From positions 346,501 to 410,500 of the forward strand of contig JAIGNY010003222.1 in assembly GCA_020152595.1 (NCBI GenBank): a stretch of DNA of 64,000 nucleotides. The letters are read 5' to 3'. Shown here one piece after another: positions 32,031 through 43,500 of this stretch (its first letter is position 1; the number at the start of each line of letters is the position of its first letter). The notes under the pieces are model-generated. The model was not told the DNA's origin. It did not search any database and was given only the letters and a program-made list of their open reading frames with translations. Both the position numbers and the translations under genes were made by a program. Source of the stretch: Chiridota heheva (Eukaryota > Echinodermata > Holothuroidea > Apodida > Chiridotidae).

Positions 32031-33002
32031 GATTAGCAGTTTTGCTACTCATTTCATAAAAATGATTAGCAACACATTAAAATTGATTAGCAATAATGAT
32101 GCATATGTAGGCCTTATTGATTTTATATCATTGTTTTAATTTGCTCTAAATGGTACTTTTTTAATGCAGTTTTCCTGCTATTAATTAAAAAACTTGCGCA
32201 ACCAGTATGGCAAAAGTATCGACACCCATTGCCCAATTAGATGCTGGAATTTTGCTTTCCAAATCATAAAGTTTACTTCTACAATATAAATATCATCATT
32301 TTTATGAAAAATGCATAGAAATTCAGTTAAGAAAAAACAGATAACTTCCTTTCAATTCATTTAAACTCAATATCGAATAACTTTTTTGCCGTACTTGCTA
32401 GGGCTTTCATTGTGAAAATCTTACATACTAAGATACCTCGCCGTAAAACATTTCAAAACTACACCACCACCCCGAAAGTACCTATCATATCAGTCCTCTC
32501 AAAATGGCTGCCATATTTTGCGAAGCATGCAGAATTTTAGCTCTGTTAAAACCTTTTTCTGTTTGTTTAGTTGATTTGACTCATCAGGTAATATTTACAT
32601 GTAGAAAATGTACTGATTGTGACGATTCAAGAATAATGACCTTGTGATTTTTGGTTAATTTATCAGCTTGTAAAACGGGCCTTGATTGAGTGGGATTTAA
32701 AGCCTTACGTTACGGCCTATTGTTAGTTTCAGTTTGCCTATTTACTGCTGTAGAATCACAGTGCATTTCACAAGTTACTCACATTTCAGCAAAATCAAAA
32801 GTGCAAAATATGTGATTCCTGCATTCAAAAAGGATTTAAATATTTTTTTAATTTAAAGGCTGAAAACTTCAATTAGGGAATTTATTGTAGCCTATCGCAA
32901 TTTTGGTAAGCAATGTAGGGAAATGAATCGCTAAACGACATTATGCACAACAAACTAGAACAAATTGCTCCCTGTATATATGAAAATTCACAGGAATATT
33001 TC
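32031..33002. other. Intergenic stretch, nothing recognised
   Basis: AT-rich with no clear repeat or exon. Confidence 0.5.
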
Positions 33003-33549
33003 TTTAAAGGTTAATGGACAGGTACAAAAGTTCTCTGTTCAACCACATACTGAAGAGGGCATTAAACTCTTTTCATAATAGTCTTTAAATTAAAAAAAAA
33101 AAAATGTGCAGTTTTCAAGTTATGAGTATTCAAAAGCTAGAAATTTGATTTGTTTTTTTTAATACTGAAAAAAAATTGTGATGTTTTAAACAGGAAAACA
33201 CCTCAAAATGCTTTTGTTTTTCTTCCCCTAATTTTCAGACCTTGAAAATGTTCAAAATGCCTTCCAGCTCGAGGTCACTTGGGGGTATGGTAAAGATAAA
33301 ATCATCTTCATTAGAATTATCTTTGCTTTTTTAAAGAGAAATGGCAAAGGTTTAAACAACAATGAATTTACATTTGAAAAAATAAAGACTTATTCTGTTT
33401 GTACATACAAGAGCAACACAAAAATTTGCACAATTTTTTTTAAAAGCTGTAAAAGGGCTAATTTGTAACCAATTCGAATTTGTGTGCTTTTTTGTGGATG
33501 TTAAATTAATTTAGCTAATGTTGCCTCTACCTGTCCATATACCTTTAAA
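33003..33549. mobile_element. TIR element C, copy 2, 547 bp
   Basis: The left end TTTAAAGGTTAATGGACAGG and the reverse complement of the right end TTTAAAGGTATATGGACAGG match at 18 of 20 positions and both continue TA. There is no transposase ORF, so it is non-autonomous. The relative at 30386-30868 is in direct orientation 2.6 kb away. Confidence 0.78.
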
Positions 33550-34534
33550 TATATAATCAACACAATATCCTTAAGTTTTCACCTCATTGAAATGCATAAG
33601 ACTGCTCGCATTGCACACACCCCTTCCCCCCCCCCTCCCCCGTATTGATCTGTATTCAATATCAAGAGTAAATGATTTTTTGAAAGGAACAAACTCACAA
33701 AACCAAACTTTTTCAGAAAATTACCTGTTCAAAGTGAAGACAACAACTGTGTTTAGACTGAGAAGGATGTTTATTAGATTACACACGATAGCACTTGATA
33801 TTTACCATATTTTTTTATAACCTTGGGCATTATTTCTGAAAATGGCAAAACAAACCGTGACAAATTGGGTAAATATGCCATGTAGATCTTTCTTTCCTCC
33901 AGGGTATTTATATCAAGCATGTATACTATATATAGGGCATGACTACAGAGCTAACATTCAAATTATTTTGAAATATATGAATTGTATAGTTGAGGATTAT
34001 TAAAAACGAGGAAGTCGAAAACAATATCCATCCACCCTGGTGGTAGAGGACTTTGCTACCCAGTGCTTTTTGGGTAAAATCCCAAGTATACTGGTACAAC
34101 TTGGCAAAATGTGTTTCTTGTAATACAACTTAATTCCATTACTAAAATTTTGGGAATTTTTATGTTAAAAATGAAATTTTAGTTCAAGAACACAATAACG
34201 TAAAATGATAATCTAAGAAACACCATGTAAGCATACTTCATTAAACTCTATTCATTAATTTACCTATATACTAGGATTTTTCCACTTTCCCTTGTAAAGG
34301 TAAAGACTACTTAAACTACATAATATTCCTTTAGTATTCCAGGAAAGATTTCGATCTTCATCCAAACCGAGTTTCAACTGATTGCATAATTAAAAACTCA
34401 AGTGCATGTAAACAGGATGGACTCTCCAGTCCGGTGCAGCAATGTTAGCAGGTCAATGCATGCCCTGAATATGAGGAGATGACGCCGGTTGATTCCTTGT
34501 GAAGAGACGGTATTGAGGAGAGGCCTTTTAAGGC
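33550..34534. other. Convergent intergenic / EEF1D 3' UTR side
   Basis: Holds a C-rich tract (33625-33645) and AT-rich sequence. I see no convincing minus-strand AATAAA within 200 bp of the EEF1D-like stop, so the 3' UTR end is undefined. Confidence 0.45.
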
Positions 34535-34573
34535 CTAAACTTTGTTGAATGCAGCAATATCAACACTTTGCAC
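34535..34573 (-). CDS. EEF1D: EEF1D-like terminal coding exon (in-window exon 9)
   Basis: The minus-strand acceptor is TTTTTCCAAACAG. The 39-nt exon encodes VQSVDIAAFNKV and TAG (34535-34537), the invariant C-terminus of eEF1B exchange factors, including the penultimate catalytic Lys. It enters in phase 0. Confidence 0.95.
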   Translation of the reverse strand: MQSVDIAAFNKV

Positions 34574-37500
34574 CTGTTTGGAAAAAGAAGAAAAGTAATC
34601 ACAATAGAATCAATTAAAGGATTAGCTCAGGGGTCAAGCAACTTATATGAAAAAGGGCTGCAAAAGAAACAAAATGGTAAAGAAAGCATTCAAAAATCTT
34701 ATTCCGTTAAGGAGATAAATATTTAAGATTGGTATCATTTGTGTAGAAACGACTGAAATAAGACTAGTGACATTACTTTCTCAGATTCCTCAATGTCTTT
34801 ATATGTTGTCATGCAGTTTTGCTGCTTGAAAAGCACAGATATGTCAGAATAGTAAAATAAAATCTAGTAAGGCCAATTAAAATTTACTACCTGAAGGAAG
34901 TTCGAGGAAAAGTAATTCAAGTAGTTAAGAAATTAAAAAAAATTTTTTTTAAACAATTGTTAAGAATTTAAGGATGAGTGACCAACCTTCCATAGTAGAC
35001 TTACTACACCAGTCATTTCTACACAGAAATAAGACAGAGCTTTAAACTTTGACATCTCCATCAGAATAAGGTATTAAAGAGAGTTTTTTCACCATTTTGT
35101 TTCTTTTAAAGTCCTCTTTCATATAAGTAAACTTGCCTGACACTCAAGCAGTCATCCTCTTTTGGCAGTGACTGCAACAGAACTTGTCATTTAACTGAAC
35201 AATATAATGGGCTGCCTTACAACTTAACCATACCATGTGCTGCCCTGAACTATTATACCATGTGCTGCCCTGAACTATTATACCATGTGCTGCCCTGAAC
35301 TATTATACCATGTGCTGCCCTGAACTATTATACCATGTGCTGCCCTGAACTATATCATGGGCTACCCTTAACTATACCATGGGCTACCCTTAACTATACC
35401 ATGGGCTACCCTCAACTATACCATGGGCTACCCTCAATTTAACCTAGATGAAACCATGTGCTGCCTGATCAAAACCATGTGCTGCCTGAACAAAACCATG
35501 TGCTGCCTGAACAAAACCATGTGCTGCCTGAACAAAACCATGTGCTGTCTGAACGAAACCATGCTGCCTCAACGAAACCATGCGCTGCCTCAACGAAACC
35601 ATGCGCTGCCTCAACGAAACCATGCGCTGCCTCAACGAAACCATGTGCTGCCTCAACGAAACCATGTGCTGCCTCAACGAAACCATGTGCTGCCTCAACG
35701 AAACCATGTGCTGCCTCAACGAAACCATGTGCTGCCTGAACGAAACCATGTGCTGCCTGAACTGAACGAAACCATGTGCTGCCTGAACTGAACGAAACCA
35801 TGTGCTGCCTGAACTGAACGAAACCATGGGCTGCCCTGAATAAAGCCATGGGCTGCCCTGAATAAAGCCATGGGCTGCCTGAATAAAGCCATGGGCTGCC
35901 CTGAATAAACCATGGGCTGCCCTGAATAAAGCCATGGGCTGCCCTGAATAAAGCCATGGGCTGCCCTGAATAAAGCCATGGGCTGCCCTGAATAAAGCCA
36001 TGGGCTGCCCTGAATAAAGCCATGGGCTGCCCTTAAGTATGCCACGGATTCCCTCCCAGCTATGCCCGGGCTGTCCTCAACTATGCCACAGGCTGCCCTC
36101 AACTATGCCACAGGCTGTCCCCAACTATGCCACGGGCTGCCCTCAACTGTGCCACGGGTTGCCCTCAATTGTGCCACGGGTTGCCCTCAACTGCCACGGG
36201 CTGCCCTCCACTGTGCCACGGGCTGCCCTCAACTGTGCCACGGGCTGCCCTAAACTGTGCCAAGGGCTTCCCTTAACTGTGCCAAGGGCTTCCCTCAACT
36301 GCCACGGGCTGCCCTGAACTATGCCACCGGCTGCCTTGAACTATACCACGGGCTGCCCTGAACTATGCCACGGGCTGCCCTCAACTATGCCACAGCTGCC
36401 CTCAACTATGTCACGGGCTGCCCATGTGCCGCCCTCAACTATGCCACAGCTGCCCTCAACTATGTCACGGGCTGCCCATGTGCTGCCCTAAACTATACCA
36501 TGTGCTGCCCTGAACTATACCATGAGGTGCCCTGAACTATACCATGTGCTGCCCTGAACTATACCATGTGCTGCCCTGAACTGTACCATGTGCTGCCCTG
36601 AACTATACCATGTGCTGCCCTGAACTATATCATGGTCAAACTATACCATGTGCTGCCTGAACGAAACCATGTGCTGCCCTGAACTGTACCATGTGCTGCC
36701 TGAACGAAACCATGTGCTGCCTGAACGAAACCATGTGCTGCCTGAACGAAACCATAACTATGCCACGGGCTGCTCCCAACTATGCCACGGGCTGCTCCCA
36801 ACTATGCCTCGGGCTGCCCTCAACTATGCCACGGGCTGCCCTCAACTATGCCACGGGCTGCCCTCAACTATGCCACGGGCTGCCCTCAACTATGCCACGG
36901 GCTGCCCTCAACTATGCCACGGGCTGCCCTCAACTATGCCACGGGCTGCCCTCAACTATGCCACGGGCTGCCCTCAACTATGGCACGGGCTGCCTTCAAC
37001 TCTGCCACGGGCTGCCCTCAACTGTGCCACGGGCTGCCCTCAACTGTGCCACGGGCTGCCCTTAACTATGCCACAGGCTGCCCTGAACTATACCACGGGC
37101 TGCCCTGAACTATGCCACGGGCTGTCCTCAACTATGCCACAGCTGCCCTCAACTATGTCACGGGCTGCCCTCAACTATGCCATGGGCTGCCCTCAACTAT
37201 GCCACGGGCTGCCCTCAACTATGCCACGGGCTGCCCTCAACTATGCCACGGGCTGCCCTCAACTATGCCACGGGCTGCCCTCAACTATGCCACGGGCTGC
37301 CCTCAACTATGCCACGGGCTTCCCTCAACTATGCCACGGGCTGCCCTGAACTATGCCACGAGCTGCCCTTAACTATGCCACGGGCTTCCCTCAAGTATGC
37401 CACAGGCTTCCCTCCCAAGTATGCTATGGGCTTCCTCCCAAGTATGCCACGGGCTTCCCTCCCAACTATGCCACGGGCTGCCCTCCCAACTATGCCACGG

Positions 37501-40500
37501 GCTGCCCTCCCAACTATGCCACGGGCTGCCCTCCCAACTATGCCACAGGCTGCCCTGGGCTAAGCCACACAAATTTGTGTTGGTTGTAATAACAGAAATT
37601 GGAGAAAAAAGCAAATATAGTATTTGTTCCCATCATCAGTAAATGTTCCTGCTCGTAAAAATTGGTGAACTTGTAATGACACCACTCCCAGGGCTGAAAT
37701 TTCTTGTGCAAATAACATAGGCCTACTGTTATTGGCTGTTACACATATTTACCAAGCTGTTAGTATTTTATTCTTACCAAGCTGTTAGTATTTATTTTTT
37801 TAAATATAGGCATATTCAAATAAGTCTTTAAGTTTCATGAAAATATATCATCACTTTTCGAAATGCTGTAAGATCTGGCCTAAGTGTTGCAAAGCTTGTG
37901 TCTAACATTAGGCCTAACACTGAAACTTTTTAAGTTTAGGAGTTGAACATGACGGCATTGATTATTTTTCTTAATTTGACATTTCAATATATAATGATAT
38001 TGCATGTACATTATTGTCATAGAATTTAATTGTAGCAAAAATGATCAGGATGTATAAGTTCTTACAATAGAAATTATTGGTTGAAACCAAATTACGTTCC
38101 AAATTTTCTTATATTTACTTACATAACAGTGCTGTCACGATATGGTTGTATTATGTATTGATTAAAGTGTAGAAAAGTATCGCGGTATATTGTTATATCG
38201 CGATATTTTTCAAGAAAACTGACTCACAATACACATTTTTAATATCAGTACTTCTTCCTATACTTATGTATTGCAGAAGAATGATGAACACAAAAAACAA
38301 CAATGATTTCCATCTAGCAGAAGACATGATCGCATGACAATTAAGGCTCTGGATTTTATCACGCATCGCATGCACGTTTGGTAATTCAGCCAAAGTGACC
38401 ATGAATCATTAAAGTGAGGAGGCATTTTCTGGGCTAATTTTCTTTCTTTTGCCAACTTACATCGGAGCATGCCAGTGTGGGGTGAAGGAGCACGATTTTT
38501 TTTTTTTTTTTTTTTTTTTTTATGCTTCGGGATATTTTTGCATGTTTTAAAAGTTGATTCAGAAACGATCATGGCCTAAACTTGCATTTTAGATTTAGTA
38601 CCGCAACATACGAACTAACCAAGCCTAGTTGCACAAAAATTTCTTAGTTCTGTATTAGTTTTTGGTATCAATGAGAGGCAATATTTCATGTCGTGGGAAA
38701 AGAGATATCGTGATAATCAACGTATCATTACAGTACTATTAAATAAGCACCTTCAACTTAAAGAATTATGGGCTGCCTTGACTATCAGCTCTTCTTCTGA
38801 TAAAATAAAAGATGTTATACCTCCTCGTGTTCGCTGATCAGATCATCCAGATCCACCGTGCTTACTTTGGCGTCTTCAAGCACAGCACAGATCTGAAGCT
38901 TCTTGATGCCATAGGCAACATCAACCAGTTTGGCTGCAAAAGAAGAACAAAAAAGAGTGCAGTGCTAGCTTAACATTGACTGCTCCTCACGTAGCTTAGT
39001 CGCTCACTCTTCTGAGTTCTTGATTTAAAACTTAACAATCCAACACAACAGTTATGAACATGGTAATCAGTGCTCAATGATAATGTCATCAATGATAATG
39101 TCGCTCGTTCTCTCTGAGAGTTCCTTACTTAAAACTTAGCAATCCAACACAACAGTTATGAACATGGTAATCAGTGCTCAATGATAATGTCATCAATGAT
39201 AATGTCACTCGTTCTCCCTCCGAGTTCCTTACTTAAAACTTAACAATCTAGCACAACAGTTGTGAACATGGTAATCAGAGCCCTTTAGGCTCTATCAACA
39301 ATGATAATGTACACAAGAAATACCAGGATTTTCCAAGGGACAGGAGGGGGAAGGGGGAGTTCCACATTACAATTTCACATTAATCATAGGAAGGTATATG
39401 AGTGCCATGTACGTTGGCTGTCTGTGGGGGTGCCAGGCCCCTAATTGATCTTTTTCATGGGCATGCACCGTCCTGCCCCTCATTGCCTCCGCCCTGCCCC
39501 TCATTGCCTCCACCCTGCCCCTTTTCACTAAGCACTCTGCAATTTGTTTACAAAAACATACTTTCTTTTCATGAGCTGATTAGTTCTCCAATACAAAAAA
39601 GTGCCCTCAAAAGTGCCCTTGATGCCTCATAAATGCCCTTGATGCCTTATAAATAATCTTGATGCCAACCTTGATGCCTTATAAATGCTCCTTTTAGTCA
39701 GTGATACCATGCCTCTACCTACCATGAAAATGATATTAATATACAGTTCTTATAAAGCGCAACACACGCTTAAGTCTCGTGCTAAAAAAACAAATAAAAT
39801 GAAAGAGGGGGAAAATAGGGAAACAACTTATAGAAGTCAGAAAAGATGTGTTTTTAAGAATGATTTAAAGTTAGTTACAGTTTGAGCCTCTTTGATATGT
39901 GTTGATAGATTGTTCCAGAGAAAAGCAGCTGAAGATTGAAACGAACAATGACCATATGACTTTGTAGAAACAAAAGGAGGTAGAAGCGATAACTTAGAAC
40001 TGGAGCGTAGACAGCGAGTCAAGAGTGTACATGTGGATAAGATCCTGTAAGTAAGTGAGAGCAAGGTTGTGGACACATTTGAATGTTAATAGAAGAACTT
40101 TGAAGTTGATGCGTGATTTAACAGGGAGCCAGTGTAAGTTGTGAAGGATTGGAGTTGCATGAGTGAATGGTTTACAACATGTGACCAGTCTTGCAGCAGG
40201 GTTCTGTATGCGTTGCGTTGCAATCTTTAGCTATTACAGTTGACAATGAGGACACAAATGCATGTACAAGGGGATCTCCCTCCCTAAATGTACTACCCCC
40301 CCTCCCCCCCCCCCCTCTCCCTCCTTCCTTCCATGATGCCTTGTCACCACTTCTAGTGCCTCGGAGTTAGAATTAATTATAAAATTTCCCACGGTTCTGA
40401 GTAAAGGTGTGAAACATCTTCCCACAAAGAATCATGACACAAGTAATATCAATGCAGTATATGCATCTTTATATGCTCACACTTTACCACACGTTCCATC

Positions 40501-43500
40501 TTTTTCGCAATTGAATGTCACAATTACGTGGGGGAAGCTTGCACTCACACAAGCTGTCATTCCTACAGCTTGTTAGGGTAATTCTTTTGTTCAAGAGAGC
40601 ACATCTTTGCTCCAGTGACCTCATTACTTTGGAGCCGTTACAATGCTGTGTGTTTTGTACAGGAAAGAAAGGTTTGTTTTGTTAGGGTATGTTTTCCTGG
40701 CGGGATCTGCCAGTATGAATAGCAACACTTTCCTGACAAAACTTGCTTTAAATGCTACGGTCCATCTGTAGCAAAGCTGAATTGCATTCCAAAATTCTTG
40801 CATTTGACTTTTAATTGCTCACCATGCTTGGACAGCTACTTCCCTATTCTGTAATTTGACAATAGGAATGTAGCAGTTGTATTTATGCAAATGAGGTTCT
40901 TAGGGTTACCTTAGCCTTAGGTCAGGGATGGTCATTGGATGTTTTGTCTTTTCGAAAAAAACACCTCTGCTCAGTGGTGGGCCTATATTGTAAAGGTTCT
41001 GAAGAATTCTGTTTGTCAGCATTTTGTGCTGACACATTTGTGGGACAGGCTAAAGTGACAGGATTGACTTAAGGAGTATGATATTGAAGTGTTCATTACA
41101 GGAGAAACATTTTACTTGTGGAACCAGGAATTTGATACTGACCTTCGTGGTCTTGTTTCCTGGTACTTTTGACGTATTGGGTACCGTCTTGTACACACGG
41201 GTTAAAGGCTTTGGGATTCCATTTTGAAGATTTTGTCTTCTTGTACAGGACTGTCCCAGGGGTTAACAGGGGCATTAAAGCAATAGCAGTGAGGTCACCA
41301 ACACTAAGAAATACAATTTTGCGCTATTTGGTATTGGTGAAGAAGGTGTGGTCCAAAATTGACCCAGGTTATGACGTAGCTGAAACCCAAGCTGCCTTGC
41401 ATGAATTAATCAGAGAGAAATGTAAGCAAGAAGTATTTTTCGCACCAAAATCTGGATACAACTCTTATGTAAATTAGCGCCCACAGGATCAACAGAGTGA
41501 TAGCAAATGTGACCTCATCAAAGGATGTATTCAAGTATCTGTTTAGCGACGCAGTAGTAGGGAAAGTAGATCGCAAACAAAGGAACACTGAATTCTCTGA
41601 AAGCTGAGAATGCATATAGGTTCCGCGAATTTGCGTCTTCTTTATTTTTATTTAAATGTGTTTGTATCTTTTATCAAGAAGAAGCCACATACACAATATA
41701 ATTTTCCATTCACAAACCTTGGCCTATGTATCACTTTTCCACTGTTTCATAACGTGTCTGATCCAAAACGGGGTGCCAGAGGGGATAGAATGTCGGGTGC
41801 ATTGCCAGCCTTTTGTACCCTCTAATGCAGAGAGTGCTAGGTGCATTACCAGCCTGTCCTACCCTCTAATGCAGGGTCAGGTGCATTACCAGCCTGTCCT
41901 ACCCTCTAATGCAGAGTGCTAGAGGCATTACCAGCCTGTCCTACCCTTTAATGTAGAGTGCTAGGTGCATTACCAGCCTGTCCTACCCTCTAATGTAGAG
42001 TGCTAGGTGCATTGCCAGCCTTTTGTACCCTCTAATGTAGAGTGCAAGGTGCATTACCAGCCTGTCCTATCCTCAAATATAGAGTGCTAGGTGCATAACC
42101 AGCCTGTCCTACCCTCTAATGCAGAGTGCAAGGTGCATTACCAGCCTGTCCTACCCTTTAATGTAGAGTGCTAGGTGCATTTTCAGCCTTTTGTACCCTC
42201 TAATGTAGAGTGCAAGGTGCATTACCAGCCTGTCCTATCCTCAAATATAGAGTGCTAGGTGCATAACCAGCCTGTCCTACCCTCTAATGCAGAGTGCTAG
42301 GTGCATTACCAGCCTGTCCTACCCTCTAATGCAGAGTGTCAGGTGCATTACCAGCCTGTCCTACCCTCTAATGTAGAGTGCTAGGTGCATTACCAGCCTG
42401 TCCTACCCTCTAATGCAGAGTGTCAGGTGCATTACCAGCCTGTCCTACCCTCTAATGCAGAGTGTCAGGTGCATTACCAGCCTGTCCTACCCTCGAATGT
42501 AGGGTGCTAGGAACATTACCAGCCTGTCCTACCCTCAAATGCAGAGTGCTAGGTGCATTACCAGCCTGTCCTACCCTCAAATATAGAGTGCTAGGTGCAT
42601 AACCAGCCTGTCCTACCCTCTAATGTAGAGTGTCAGGTGCATTACCAGCCTGTCCTACACTCAAATGCAGAGTGCTAGGTGCATTACCAGCCTTTTGTAC
42701 CCTCTAATGTAGAGTGCAAGGTGCATTACCAGCCTGTCCTATCCTCTAATGCAGAGTGTCAGGTGCATTACCAGCCTGTCCTACCCTCTAATGCAGAGTG
42801 TCAGGTGCATTACCAGCTTGTCCTACCCTCTAATGCAGATTCAGGTGCATTACCAGCGTGTCCTACCCTCTGATGCAGTGTCAGGTGCAATACCAGCCTG
42901 TCCTACCCTCTAATGCAGAGTGTCAGGTGCATTACCAGCCTGTTCTACCCACTAATGAAGCCACTAGAAGGGACAATGTCCTATGCTGGAGAAGCCTCTA
43001 CTAAAAGAATAGAGTTAGGAGAAGGTGGAAAGTGTTTGGAAAGGTTTGGTGTTTATGCAAGTGTGGTGTCCACACCCTTTAGCTGGCACCTCTAGATTCA
43101 CCTAGAATCACATGGTAGTCTGATTAATACCTGGAAACACTTACATGCACCCCACTTTAATCCATCCATGGCTATACCCCTCACATGTGCTTCTATTTCA
43201 GCCATATCTACAAGAACAAGAAACACAAGCAATAATGTATTGCAACACATGTCAAAGTTTGGATAACATGATGTCAAAGTTTGGATAACATGTTGTCAAA
43301 GTTTGGATAACATGCTGTCAAAGTTTGGATAACATGTTGTCAAAGTTTGGATAACATGTTGTCAAAGTTTGGATAACATGTTGTCAAAGTTTGGATAACA
43401 TGTTGTCAAAGTTTGGATAACATGTTGTTAAAGTTTGGATAACATGTTGTCAAAGTTTGGATAACATGTTTTTAAAGTTTGGATAACATGTTGTCAAAGT

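Noticed and set aside
35444..36023. Minus-strand ORFs with HGFVQAA or AHGFIQGSPW periodicity
   Set aside because: Translation of the 21-22-bp minisatellite, not a protein.
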